Assembly: GCA_000720805.1 (NCBI GenBank)
Contig: JODI01000005.1
Location: forward strand, 132,536 to 196,535
Source of the DNA: Streptomyces violaceoruber
Lineage (GTDB): Bacteria > Actinomycetota > Actinomycetes > Streptomycetales > Streptomycetaceae
Direction: 5' to 3'
DNA length: 64,000 nt
Below the pieces are notes generated by a model. That model was given only the letters and a program-made list of their open reading frames with translations. It had not been told where the DNA came from and made no database searches. A program made the position numbers and the translations under genes. Of this stretch, positions 25,964-34,985 are shown in pieces; position 1 is the stretch's first letter; each line of letters begins with the position of its first letter.

Positions 25964-28900
25964 ATGCACGACAACCGAGGCGACCTCGACGACACAGGCA
26001 GCACAGGCGTCAGCCGCAGACGGATCCTCACGGGCGCGGTCGTGCTGGGCGGCGCCGCACTGCTGACCCGCCCGCAGGGCGCGTACGCGGCCCCGGTGGG
26101 CGGGGAGAGCGCCCTGTTCGACACCGCTCCCGCCGCGGCCGCGCTGCAGCGGCTGCTGCCCGGGCACTACCGGCAGATCACCCTGCGGGCGGTCGGCGCC
26201 GGCACTGCCGGGACGGACCGCTTCCGGGTGACCGGCCGGGCCGGACAGATCACCGTGGAGGGCACCAGCCCCGCCGTGCTCCTCACCGGCCTCAACACCT
26301 ATCTGGCGCGGGCCGCGAAAGCCGACATCTCCTGGAACGGCGAGCAGCTGAACCTGCCGCGCGCGCTCCCCGCGCCCGCCGGGGAGATCACGGGAGCGGC
26401 GAACGTACCGCACCGGTTCGCCTTCAACGACACCAACGAGGGCTACACCGGCGCCTACCGGGACTGGGCGGCGTGGGAGCGCGAGATCGACGTCCTCGCG
26501 CTGCACGGCATCAACGAGGTGCTCGTCTACATCGGTGCCGACGCCGTCTACTACGACACCTTCCGGCAGTTCGGCTACTCGGACGCCGAGCTGCGGGCCT
26601 GGATCCCCGCCCCGTCGCACCAGCCCTGGTGGCTGCTGCAGAACATGTCGGAGTTCGGCGGCCCGGTGTCCAAGCAGCTCATCGACCGGCGCGCCGCCCT
26701 CGCCAAGAAGATCATCCAGCGGGTGCGCGAGCTGGGCATGACCCCGGTGCTGCCCGGCTACTACGGCACCGTGCCGGACGGGTTCCAGGCCAAGAACCCC
26801 GGTGCCGCACTGGTCCCGCAGGGAACCTGGGGTGCCTTCAAGCGGCCCGACTGGCTCGATCCGCGCACCGACCTGTTCGCCGACGTCGCCGCCGCGTTCT
26901 ACCGCAACCAACGCAAGCGCTTCGGCGACAGCACCATGTTCAAGATGGACCTGCTGCACGAGGGCGGCAACCCCGGTGACGTGCCGGTCGGCGAGGCCGC
27001 CAAGGGCGTCGAGGCGGCTCTGCAGAAGGCTCACCCCGGGGCGGTCTGGGCGATCCTGGGCTGGCAGAACAACCCGAGCCGGGAGATCCTCGGCGCGGTC
27101 GACAAGAGCAGGATGCTCATCGTCGACGGCCTGTCCGACCGCTACACCACCGTCACCGACCGCGAGAGCGACTGGGACGGCACCCCGTACGCCTTCGGCA
27201 GCATCTGGAACTTCGGCGGCCACACCCCGATCGGCGCCAACGCCCCCGACTGGGTGGAGCAGTACCCCAAGTGGCGCGACAAGGAGGGCAGCAAGCTTTC
27301 CGGGATCGCGATGATGCCCGAGGGCGCCGACAACAACCACGCCGCGATGGCGCTGCTCACGGACCTCGCCTGGACGCCCGGCACCATCGACCTCGACGCC
27401 TGGTTCGCCTCGTACGCCGTGTCCCGGTACGGCGGAGACGACCCGCACGCCGTCGCCGCGTGGAAGGCGATCCGCGACACCGCGTACAACATGACCCGCA
27501 AGGACTCCTGGAGCGAGGCACCCGACGGGCTGTTCGGCGCCCGGCCGAGCCTGGGCGCCAACAAGGCCGCCGCGTGGGGCCCGGAGGCCGACCGCTACGA
27601 CACCACGGCCTTCGACACGGCCCTGACCGAACTGCTCCAGGTCTCACCGCGGCTGCGCGACAGCTCCGCCTACGCCTACGACCTCACCGACGTGACCCGT
27701 CAGGTGCTGTCCAACCGCAGCCGCGTCCTGCTGCCGCGGATCAAGGCGGCGTACGAGGCCGGGGACCGCGCCGGCTTCGACCGGCTCACCAAGACCTGGC
27801 TCAGCTGGATGAAGCTGATGGACAAGGTGCTGGCCACCTCCCCGCAGCACCTGCTCGGACGGTGGCTGGCGGACGCCCGGTCCTGGGGCGCCACCGGGGC
27901 CGAGAAGGACCAACTGGAGTACGACGCACGGTCGATCATCACCACCTGGGGCGGCCGGGTCAGCAGCGAAGAGGGGCTGCACGACTACGCGAACCGGGAA
28001 TGGGCGGGACTGGTCGGCGGCCTGTACCACACGCGCTGGAAGACGTACTTCACCGACCTGTCCGCCGCCCTCGCGGCCGGCCGCGAACCGGCCGACACCG
28101 ACTGGTTCGCGCTGGAGGACCGCTGGGCGCACCAGCACGACAGCTACCCGGTGAAGACGTCGGGCGACATCTACAAGCTGGCCCGGCAGGTACGGGACAC
28201 CCTGGCCACCAACACGGACCAGGTGGTGCTGACCGGAGCCGCCGACCGGGGTGCGGTGGCGGAGGGCCGCCCGGTGACGGTCACCGTGTCGTTCACCAAC
28301 CGCAACGGCTTCGCGCCGGCGACGGATGTGAAGCTGTCCCTCGACGCACCGGAGGGAATGACCGCCGAGCCGGCCGGCACGACCACCGCGGCGTCGGTCG
28401 CCCCCGGCGCCACCTTCTCGGCCACCTTCACCGTCACCCTCACCAAGGACACCGGCGCGCTGATCTCCCGGGTGCCGGTGCGCGCGTCCTACCGCACCGG
28501 GGGCACCCGCGGCTCGGCCTCGGCGGCCGTCCGGCTGATGGCGGGCAACGGTGTTCAAACGCCTTACCGAACCGCCTCCTTCAACGACGCGGTCTTCGGT
28601 CAGTCCGGCGACGCGATCGCCATCGAGGGCGCGGGCGCGGACCTGTGGGGCGGCACCAACGAGTTCGGCACGGTCTACCGTCCCGCCGCCCTCGGGTCCT
28701 CCTCGACCGCCACGGTCCAGGTCACCTCGCAGGACACCACCGGCGGATGGGCCCGCGCCGGCCTGATCGTCCGCAACGACCTGTCCGAGAACGGCTCGGC
28801 CGGCTACGTCAACCTGGCGGTGACCCCGTCCAACGGCTGCACCCTGTCCTGGGACTCCGACGGCAACGGTCAGTTCGACGCCATCGAACTGACCGGTTCC

Positions 28901-29110
28901 CTCACCGCTCCGGTGCACCTGCGGCTGACGCGCTCCGGCACCACGTACACCGGCGAGTGCAGCCGTGACGGCGTCTCCTGGACCAAGGTCGGCACCGCCA
29001 CACCGGGCGGCGTCGCCGACAGCCAGGACATCGGCGTCTTCATGACCGCCGCCAACGGCTGGACCGACACCCGCGGGATCGCGGGTTTCGAGGGCTTCTC
29101 CGTCACCTGA
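25964..29110 (+). CDS. Exported GH89 alpha-N-acetylglucosaminidase with NEW3 and jelly-roll modules
   Basis: A 1048-residue enzyme. ATG at 25964 follows GGAAGGA. The N terminus is a Tat-type signal (SRRRILTGAVVLGGAALL, cleavage near AYAAP). A small alpha/beta domain precedes the GH89 barrel (FNDTNEGYTGAYRDWAAWE, PVLPGYYGTVPDGF). Candidate catalytic glutamates are Glu333 in LLHEGGNPGD and Glu453 in MMPEGADNN; their 120-residue spacing resembles that in characterised GH89 enzymes. A NEW3 domain (about 760-860) and a jelly-roll module (about 862-1048) follow. GH89 cleaves terminal alpha-linked GlcNAc, known from mucin cores and heparan sulfate, so it is the strongest clue to an animal-type glycan substrate. 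Last gene of the run. Confidence 0.93.
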   Translation: MHDNRGDLDDTGSTGVSRRRILTGAVVLGGAALLTRPQGAYAAPVGGESALFDTAPAAAALQRLLPGHYRQITLRAVGAGTAGTDRFRVTGRAGQITVEGTSPAVLLTGLNTYLARAAKADISWNGEQLNLPRALPAPAGEITGAANVPHRFAFNDTNEGYTGAYRDWAAWEREIDVLALHGINEVLVYIGADAVYYDTFRQFGYSDAELRAWIPAPSHQPWWLLQNMSEFGGPVSKQLIDRRAALAKKIIQRVRELGMTPVLPGYYGTVPDGFQAKNPGAALVPQGTWGAFKRPDWLDPRTDLFADVAAAFYRNQRKRFGDSTMFKMDLLHEGGNPGDVPVGEAAKGVEAALQKAHPGAVWAILGWQNNPSREILGAVDKSRMLIVDGLSDRYTTVTDRESDWDGTPYAFGSIWNFGGHTPIGANAPDWVEQYPKWRDKEGSKLSGIAMMPEGADNNHAAMALLTDLAWTPGTIDLDAWFASYAVSRYGGDDPHAVAAWKAIRDTAYNMTRKDSWSEAPDGLFGARPSLGANKAAAWGPEADRYDTTAFDTALTELLQVSPRLRDSSAYAYDLTDVTRQVLSNRSRVLLPRIKAAYEAGDRAGFDRLTKTWLSWMKLMDKVLATSPQHLLGRWLADARSWGATGAEKDQLEYDARSIITTWGGRVSSEEGLHDYANREWAGLVGGLYHTRWKTYFTDLSAALAAGREPADTDWFALEDRWAHQHDSYPVKTSGDIYKLARQVRDTLATNTDQVVLTGAADRGAVAEGRPVTVTVSFTNRNGFAPATDVKLSLDAPEGMTAEPAGTTTAASVAPGATFSATFTVTLTKDTGALISRVPVRASYRTGGTRGSASAAVRLMAGNGVQTPYRTASFNDAVFGQSGDAIAIEGAGADLWGGTNEFGTVYRPAALGSSSTATVQVTSQDTTGGWARAGLIVRNDLSENGSAGYVNLAVTPSNGCTLSWDSDGNGQFDAIELTGSLTAPVHLRLTRSGTTYTGECSRDGVSWTKVGTATPGGVADSQDIGVFMTAANGWTDTRGIAGFEGFSVT

Positions 29111-29120
29111 GCGCGGGGCC

Positions 29121-29166
29121 CGTGCCCGGCCGGCGCCGCCGCACCCCGCGGCTCCGGCCGGGCGCG
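29121..29166. terminator. Bidirectional GC hairpin ending the glycan locus
   Basis: GCCCGGCCGG (29124-29133) pairs perfectly with CCGGCCGGGC (29154-29163), and the stem extends three more pairs with one G-T. It starts 11 bases after the GH89 stop and 19 bases before the end of the converging VWA gene, so it can serve both. Confidence 0.6.
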
Positions 29167-29184
29167 GACGGTAAGGGCGCGGTG

Positions 29185-30423
29185 CTACCCGATGTCGACC
29201 ACCCGTGCCCACGCGGGCGGTGCGTCAGGTACGTAGTCGGGGTCGCTCTCGTCCCAGGAGTCGCCCCCGTGCGGCCGGGAGAACAGGCCCACCACGGTCC
29301 GGCACGGCGGCCGGCTGTCCGGCCAGGGGGTCTGACCGTCGGTCAGGACCACGACGACGTCGGGGCGGGGCCTGGCGCGGAGGGCTCTGGCGAAGCCCGC
29401 GCGCAGATCCGTACCCCCACCGCCCGTCAGCGGAATCCCCTCCGCGCGGCACAGCCGGTGCACCACCCCGGCGGCCGCGTCGCACGGCACCACGGTGACC
29501 AGGTCGCGGCGGCCGCCCACCGCCCGGGAGATCGCGGCGACCTCCAGGAGCGCGCTGCCCAGTTCGGCGTCGCTGACGGAGCCGGAGGTGTCGATGACGA
29601 CACAGACCCGGGGCGGCCTGCGCCGCAGGCTCGGCAGGACCGCGCCGGGCACACCGGCCGAGCGGCGGGACGGCCGGCCGTAGGTGTAGTCCTCGCCCGC
29701 GCCGGGACCGGAGGCCGCCGAGCGGACCGCCGCTCCCAGCAACTCCCGCCAGGGCTGCGGTGGATGGAACGCCTCGTCGGCCCACCGCTGCCACCCCTGC
29801 GGGGCGTGCCCCGGCCGGGCGGTGATGCCCTGCGCCACACGGAAGCGGACCGCGTCCCGCTCCTGCGCGCTGAGGCCGTGCGCGCCGTCAGGTCCCAGGT
29901 CCCACTCCCGGTCCAGCCCGTCGGCGCCGCTGCCGCAGTCCAGCCACGCCAGGTGCTGCAGACGCGGACCGAGCCGGAACTGACGAAGATAGTCCTCCAT
30001 GAGCTGCCCGGTCGGCAGCATCAAGGTCGACGGCTGGACGGCGCCCTCGGGCCGCACCAGCCCGTCGCCGAACACGTCGTCGTTGATCTCGCAGTCCGCG
30101 GCGATGTTCATCCGCAGCCGTTCCCCCGCGCCGGTCAGCCCGCGCTCCCGCGCCACCCGGTCACTGCGCCCGTGGTGGTCGCGCAGCAGATGGGACACTT
30201 CGTGCACCCACACCCCGGCCAGTTCCTCCACCGGCGTCCGGTCCACGAACCCCGGGGCGACGTAACACCGCCAGTGCCGGTCGACGGCCATCGTCGGAAC
30301 CCGCCGCGACTCGACGGGGTGCAGGGCGAACAGGGCGGTCGCCAGGTAGGGCCGGGCCCTGGCGGCCTGCAGCCGGGCGGCGAAGAGCTTGTCGAGGTCC
30401 AACGTCCCCGTACCCGTCGTCAT
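29185..30423 (-). CDS. DUF2201-like putative metallopeptidase with VWA-like domain
   Basis: A 412-residue cytoplasmic protein. The N-terminal half carries an HExxH zinc-type motif, His74-Glu75-Val-Ser-His78 in VWVHEVSHLLRDHHG. The C-terminal third is a von Willebrand A-like domain with the metal-site motif DTSGS (278-282) and later GGGGTDLRAGF and VVVLTDGQTP. This two-part layout matches DUF2201-type proteins, which regularly pair with MoxR-type ATPases. ATG at 30423 overlaps the ATPase stop by four bases (ATGA), so both are co-translated. The open frame continues upstream within the ATPase gene, but that part is out of phase with real coding. Likely works with the ATPase in metal-dependent remodelling or maturation of a partner; the target is unknown. 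Confidence 0.82.
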   Translation of the reverse strand: MTTGTGTLDLDKLFAARLQAARARPYLATALFALHPVESRRVPTMAVDRHWRCYVAPGFVDRTPVEELAGVWVHEVSHLLRDHHGRSDRVARERGLTGAGERLRMNIAADCEINDDVFGDGLVRPEGAVQPSTLMLPTGQLMEDYLRQFRLGPRLQHLAWLDCGSGADGLDREWDLGPDGAHGLSAQERDAVRFRVAQGITARPGHAPQGWQRWADEAFHPPQPWRELLGAAVRSAASGPGAGEDYTYGRPSRRSAGVPGAVLPSLRRRPPRVCVVIDTSGSVSDAELGSALLEVAAISRAVGGRRDLVTVVPCDAAAGVVHRLCRAEGIPLTGGGGTDLRAGFARALRARPRPDVVVVLTDGQTPWPDSRPPCRTVVGLFSRPHGGDSWDESDPDYVPDAPPAWARVVDIG

Positions 30424-31718
30424 CGGCGGCCCTTCGTCGCGGCCTCGGCCCGGGCGGCCGCCCGATCCGCGTGCCGGGACAGGGAGACCACACCGGCGAG
30501 TCGTTCGATCGATTCCGGTACGTCCCAGTCCTCGCGGCGCAGCGTGGCGAGGGTGGTCGCCGGGACGACCACCAGGTCCGGCGCACCCGTCTCCAGCGCC
30601 CGGACGAGGAGCGACCAGGCCGCGTCCCAGCGGGCCCGCTCCGGCCGTTCGCGCACCGCCGCCACGATCCCGTCGAGCACGGCCTGGCGCAGATCCCCCC
30701 GCTCGGGCAGGTCGGCGGCGGACGGGTCGGCGAGCAGCACCTCCGGGTCCGGGAGGTCCATCCGGTCCAGGCTCGCCAGCAGTTCCAGCCCCGGACCGTC
30801 CCCGACCGTGCCCCGGACCAGCAGGGACAGCACCTCCCGGGTGGAGCCGGCCGCGGTCGCGAAGGCGAGCAGGGACAGCGTCATCTCCCAGCTGCGGGGC
30901 GACGGCCAGGGCCCGCCCCGGCGCGTCTCGCTGTTGGGCAGCCGGTGCACGAGCGCGGGGCGCGCGGCAAGGAGCCCGCACACCGCACGGCGGGCGAAGT
31001 CCACGGCGTCAGGCAGCCTCGCCGGGTCGAGCCGGGGCAGGCCGGCCCGGGGCCAGGTACCGCCGAGTCCGCGTACGACGACCTCGTGGTCGTGGGTCCA
31101 CTGCAGATGCACGAACCGGTTGGCCAGGGGAGGGCTCAGCTCCCAGCCGTCGGCCGCCGAGGACCGCGGGTTGGCGGCGGCCACGATCCGTACGCCGGGC
31201 GGCAGTTGGAGGGAGCCGATCCGCCGCTCCAGCACGAGACGCAGCAGAGCGGCCTGCACGGCGGGCGGCGCGGTGGACAGCTCGTCCAGGAACAGCAGTC
31301 CCCGCCCGGCCCGCACCAGACGCACGGCCCAGTCCGGCGGGGCCATCGGGACGCCCTGGTGCGCGGGATCGTCTCCCACGACGGGCAGTCCCGAGAAGTC
31401 GGACGGTTCGTGCACGCTGGCGATCACCGTGGTCAGCGGAAGGTCCAGGGCCGTGGCGAGCTGGGTCAGCGCCGCGGTCTTGCCGATCCCCGGCTCACCC
31501 CACAGCAGCACGGGCAGATCGGCGGCCACGGCCAGCGTCAGCGCCTCCAGCTGGATGTCGGGGCGCGGTTCGGTGGCCGAGTCGCGCAACAAGGTCAACA
31601 GCTCGTCAGCCACGGCGAGTTGGGATGCGGCAGCCGGGTCGAGTGGGGAGGCGGGCGCCGGGCCGGTGAGGGCGGGGGCAGGAGTGGTGGGGGCGATGGA
31701 CGGGGTGCGTGTGGGCAT
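30420..31718 (-). CDS. MoxR-type AAA+ ATPase
   Basis: A 432-residue AAA+ protein of the MoxR/RavA group. A Pro/Ala-rich N-terminal stretch of about 30 residues precedes the ATPase core: Walker A GEPGIGKT (74-81), Walker B LLFLDE (141-146), sensor-like VAAANP, and LSPPLANRFVHLQW. MoxR proteins act as chaperone-like ATPases that activate partners together with VWA proteins. ATG at 31718 has AAAGGTG eight to nine bases upstream. It overlaps the VWA gene by four bases, and the unrecognised gene at 31902 is upstream on the same strand. Confidence 0.88.
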   Translation of the reverse strand: MPTRTPSIAPTTPAPALTGPAPASPLDPAAASQLAVADELLTLLRDSATEPRPDIQLEALTLAVAADLPVLLWGEPGIGKTAALTQLATALDLPLTTVIASVHEPSDFSGLPVVGDDPAHQGVPMAPPDWAVRLVRAGRGLLFLDELSTAPPAVQAALLRLVLERRIGSLQLPPGVRIVAAANPRSSAADGWELSPPLANRFVHLQWTHDHEVVVRGLGGTWPRAGLPRLDPARLPDAVDFARRAVCGLLAARPALVHRLPNSETRRGGPWPSPRSWEMTLSLLAFATAAGSTREVLSLLVRGTVGDGPGLELLASLDRMDLPDPEVLLADPSAADLPERGDLRQAVLDGIVAAVRERPERARWDAAWSLLVRALETGAPDLVVVPATTLATLRREDWDVPESIERLAGVVSLSRHADRAAARAEAATKGRR

Positions 31719-31901
31719 GTGTGAGCACCTTTGGGTTCGGGGGTGAGCCGAGTGAGGGGGGCCGGAGCCCCCGGGTGGGTGAGAGGTGGCGATGGCGCGA
31801 GGGCACGAGGCCCCGGCCGGCGGAAAGGGAAGCGGGCCGCTAGCGGGAGCTCCCGGGTCGGTGGGAGGAGCCGGTGGGCCGGAAACAGAAGGCCCCGGAT
31901 C

Positions 31902-33305
31902 TCAGGTGAACGTGGCGTGCCGCGTCCGCGTGCCGCCGATGACCGGACGGCGGCGCTCCTCGTAGAGGCCGATGTGGCCGGGACCGGGCCCGATCATGCC
32001 CGCCCTGAACAACCCGTAGGTGATCCGGCGCCGTGCGGCGGCCTCCAGTTCGTCCCGCAGCGCGCCGTCACGCAGCACCGCGTCGGGACCCAACAGCCCC
32101 TCCACGACGGCCAGCGCGCCGGCGATGTCGCCGTGGTCGAGACGTTCGCGGACGTCGGTGAGGCACTCCGGATGACGGTGCGCCTCGTCGATCGCCTGGA
32201 GACAGGGGAGCGGTGTGCCGGTCAGGGCGACCAGCAGTTCCTCGCGCCGGAGTTCCCCCGGGTCGTGGTCCAGCGGGGCCAGCACCCCGTCGACCAGCCC
32301 GATCCGGTGCCGCGCTCCCCGGCACTCCACCAGCCGCGGCTGTCCCGCCCGGTCCGCGATCCGCGCAGGGCCGGCCGGCGAGTGGTCCGGTACGAGTGCC
32401 GAGGCGACCAGCGGATGCAGCCGTTCGACCTCGATCGCACCGGCGCGGAGCAACTCCAGATCGGGTGGCACCCAGGTCGCCGCATCGGGCAGGACCGGCA
32501 GCGCGGAGGCATCGCCCTCCGGGGACGCCGCGATCCGTACCGTGGGCGGTCCGAGGCCCCTGTCGTCCGCCACCAGGTGCAGGACCAGGCGCTGCCGGGC
32601 CCCGAACCGTACGGCGACGGGGCCGGTGGACCGCCCCTGGTCGCGGAGCAGGATCTCCGCCTCGGCCGCCCATCGGTCGACGGCGCAGCGGCGCCCGTGC
32701 CCCCGCGGGACCTTCCCCAGCAGATCGGTATCCGGCAGGGGAGGGCCGTCGGCGGTCCGGTCCGCGCCGGACCGGGCCCGCAGCTCATCGGTCCTGCGCG
32801 CGTCCCAGAGGTGGCGGTGCAGGTCCAGACGGAACCGCCGGCTGGGGCGGGGATGCGGATGCCGGCGGTCGCCGGCCTCGGCACGGGATCCGCCCCACAG
32901 CGCGAGGATGAACCGCTGACCGGCGTCCGCCCAGGCCGGCGGGGTCCGCACGACGAGGTGCACCGGACCGGCGCGCCCCACTGCCCCGTACCGGGCAAGC
33001 GACAGCGTCAGCCCTGGACGCAGCAGTCCGTCGGGAGCGATCCTCGGCAGGTGCCAGCGCAGCAGGTCGGGTGCCAAGTGCCGGAGATCCGCGCGGACTT
33101 GGGCCGCGAGCTCCCGGCCGTAGGTCAGCGCGACGGAGCGCGGGTTGAGGTCGACGTCGATGCCTGCGGCGGCGCACGCCCCCGCCCAGTCGCCGACGGC
33201 ACGCCGGGCGGTCGCAGTCTCGATCATGGAGGGTGGCACGGCGAACTCGCGCACGCGCAACCAGAAGGAAAGGCGGGAATCCCCACGCGCGGTGTGAGTG
33301 AGCAT
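31902..33305 (-). CDS. Conserved-type protein of unknown function linked to MoxR/VWA genes
   Basis: A 467-residue protein that I do not recognise. It is rich in Arg, Ala, Leu and Asp, with no signal peptide, membrane span or obvious catalytic motif. It begins LTHTARGDSRLSFWLRVREFAVPPSMIE and ends with a basic tail (YEERRRPVIGGTRTRHATF). ATG at 33305 is chosen over GTG at 33311 because AAGG then lies nine bases away. It is 183 bases upstream of the MoxR ATPase on the same strand, so it may be the client or the third component of this set. Length and composition do not suggest a transposon or phage protein. Confidence 0.6.
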   Translation of the reverse strand: MLTHTARGDSRLSFWLRVREFAVPPSMIETATARRAVGDWAGACAAAGIDVDLNPRSVALTYGRELAAQVRADLRHLAPDLLRWHLPRIAPDGLLRPGLTLSLARYGAVGRAGPVHLVVRTPPAWADAGQRFILALWGGSRAEAGDRRHPHPRPSRRFRLDLHRHLWDARRTDELRARSGADRTADGPPLPDTDLLGKVPRGHGRRCAVDRWAAEAEILLRDQGRSTGPVAVRFGARQRLVLHLVADDRGLGPPTVRIAASPEGDASALPVLPDAATWVPPDLELLRAGAIEVERLHPLVASALVPDHSPAGPARIADRAGQPRLVECRGARHRIGLVDGVLAPLDHDPGELRREELLVALTGTPLPCLQAIDEAHRHPECLTDVRERLDHGDIAGALAVVEGLLGPDAVLRDGALRDELEAAARRRITYGLFRAGMIGPGPGHIGLYEERRRPVIGGTRTRHATFT

Positions 33306-33428
33306 CAGCACTCACCTTGCGCGGACGGGGCCCCCAATCTGTCAACAGAGTGAGTCGTCATCGCCGCAGAGCATAGCTCAGCGCCCGGATTCCCTCCACG
33401 GCAAATCGTCCTCCCGGGCCACGTTCCC

Positions 33429-34454
33429 TCACGGGGCCGTCGCGGCCCACGCGGCGTCGCTCAGGGCGAGGAAGGAGTCGGTCTCCGCGCGCGGGGGCAG
33501 GACGGGCACGTCGTCCCGGGTGCGCAGCGCGGCGGCGGCCGCGAGGTGGCCGAGGCGGAGGCGGGCACGTTCGTCGCGGTCCTCCAGGACCGCGGCCAGG
33601 TAACCGGCGGCGAAGGCGTCGCCCGCGCCGACCGGTTCGACAACCTTGGTGGGCAGCGACGGCACGAAGGTCCGCACACCGTCGGCGTACGAGGTCGCCC
33701 CGTGCTCGGCGTCCTTGACGACCACGACAGGCGCGGGGCCGAGCAGGTCCGCGATGTCGTCCGGGCGGGCGGTGCCCCACAGCGCCTCGGCCTCGTCCCG
33801 GCCGACGAACACGATGTCCGCGGCGCGGGCGAGCGGCAGCAGGGCCCGGGCGGCGTCCGTACCGGCGGCTCGCCACAGCGCCGGGCGGTGGTTGACGTCG
33901 AAGGAGACGGCCGGGCCGCGGCGGGCGCCGTCCCGTTCCGGCAGCAGTGCCTCCAACAGCCGGGCGCAGCTGTCGGAGAGGGCCGCGGCGACACCCGACA
34001 GGTGCACGATCCGGGCCCGCCGGAGCGCCGGCCGCCGGGCCAGTTCCGGTCCCATACCGGTCGCCGCGGATCCGCGGCGGTAGTAGTGCGTGCGGGTGTG
34101 GTCCGGGCCCGGATCCTTGAAGTAGACCCCGGTCGGCCGCTCCGGGTCGGTCTCCACGGCGCTCACGTCCACGCCGCGCGCACCGAGCTCGGCCAGGATC
34201 CGACGGCCGAACGGATCGTCGCCGAGGCGGCTCACCCACGCGGCGCGGTGCCCGAGTCCGGCCAGCCCGCAGGCGACGTTGGACTCGGCGCCGCCGATGC
34301 CCAGGCTGAGCCAGGGCTGCTCGGCGAGCGGGCGGGAGTCCGGCGGCGCGAGCACGGCCATCGTCTCGCCCACGCACACGACATCGGCCGGCTGCTCTTG
34401 GCCCTGGGCGGGGGCGTCGCGGGGAGCGGTCGGGAGGGACTGGACGGGATGCAA
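33429..34454 (-). CDS. PfkB-family sugar kinase, probably 2-keto-3-deoxygluconate kinase
   Basis: A 341-residue ribokinase-family enzyme. It has the N-terminal GGAESNVACGLAGLG nucleoside/sugar-binding signature, YYRRGSAA typical of KDG kinases, and the anion-hole/catalytic motif PVGAGDAFAAGY. Family members phosphorylate KDG to KDPG. TTG at 34454 is preferred to TTG at 34460, because the ribosome site AGGAGA (34461-34466) abuts the latter but leaves a normal six-base gap to the former. Function fits the neighbouring mannonate dehydratase, whose product is KDG. It is separated from the dehydrogenase gene by a 530-base repeat-rich gap, so it may have its own promoter. Confidence 0.85.
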   Translation of the reverse strand: MHPVQSLPTAPRDAPAQGQEQPADVVCVGETMAVLAPPDSRPLAEQPWLSLGIGGAESNVACGLAGLGHRAAWVSRLGDDPFGRRILAELGARGVDVSAVETDPERPTGVYFKDPGPDHTRTHYYRRGSAATGMGPELARRPALRRARIVHLSGVAAALSDSCARLLEALLPERDGARRGPAVSFDVNHRPALWRAAGTDAARALLPLARAADIVFVGRDEAEALWGTARPDDIADLLGPAPVVVVKDAEHGATSYADGVRTFVPSLPTKVVEPVGAGDAFAAGYLAAVLEDRDERARLRLGHLAAAAALRTRDDVPVLPPRAETDSFLALSDAAWAATAP

Positions 34455-34500
34455 CGGCAATCTCCTGGCGGACGGTGCGGGTGTGCGTGCGCGGGGGAGG

Positions 34501-34580
34501 GTGGTGGGAGGTGTTCAGGCTGGGCGTGGGGTGGGGTGGGGTGGTGGGAGGTGTTCAGGCTGGTCGTGGGTGGGGTGGCG
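34501..34580. repeat. Two 40-bp tandem repeats
   Basis: The block beginning GTGGTGGGAGGTGTTCAGGC at 34501 repeats at 34541 with few changes, and a decayed third copy may follow. The tract is G-rich on this strand and lies directly upstream of the kinase start, where it could affect transcription or simply reflect slippage. Confidence 0.65.
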
Positions 34581-34679
34581 GGAGGTGTGCGGGGTGGTCG
34601 GCGGCGAGTGAGAGGGGCCCGAGTTCGGCCGGACCGGCGCGGTGAGCCCCGGGCCCGTGGGCGCCGCGGACGCCAGGAA

Positions 34680-34927
34680 CGGATCCAGCAGGCCCGGCTG
34701 CCTCGGGCCGGATCCGGTGGGACCGGGCTTCGTGGTGGTCGCGGGCCCGGCTGGGCGGTTCGTCGGTCCGGTGTGGCGGGGGCCGTGTCTCAGCCGCTGT
34801 GCCCGGATCGGACAGGTCTGGTGGCCTCGGGCCGGATCCGGTGGGAACGGGCTTCGTGGTGGTCCCGGGCCCGGCCGTGCGGTTCGTCGGTCCGGTGTGA
34901 CGGGGGCCGTGTCTCAGCCGCCGTGCC
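34680..34927. repeat. 124-bp direct tandem repeat, about 90% identical
   Basis: Copy 1 (34680-34803) and copy 2 (34804-34927) align without gaps and differ at 13 positions by my count. Each contains GGCCGGATCCGGTGGGA and a shared CGGGGGCCGTGTCTCAGCCG. The 124-base period is not a multiple of three, which argues against a coding repeat. The rest of the 34461-34985 gap holds no supported gene. Confidence 0.75.
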
Positions 34928-34985
34928 CGGCATCGTGTACCGGCGGACGTCGCGGCCGGCGCCCGCCGGTCCCGCTCCCCAGCCG

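Noticed and set aside
30424..30981. N-terminal extension of the HExxH/VWA protein
   Set aside because: It runs inside the ATPase gene and is Pro/Ala/Gly/Arg low complexity; the ATGA overlap marks the true start.
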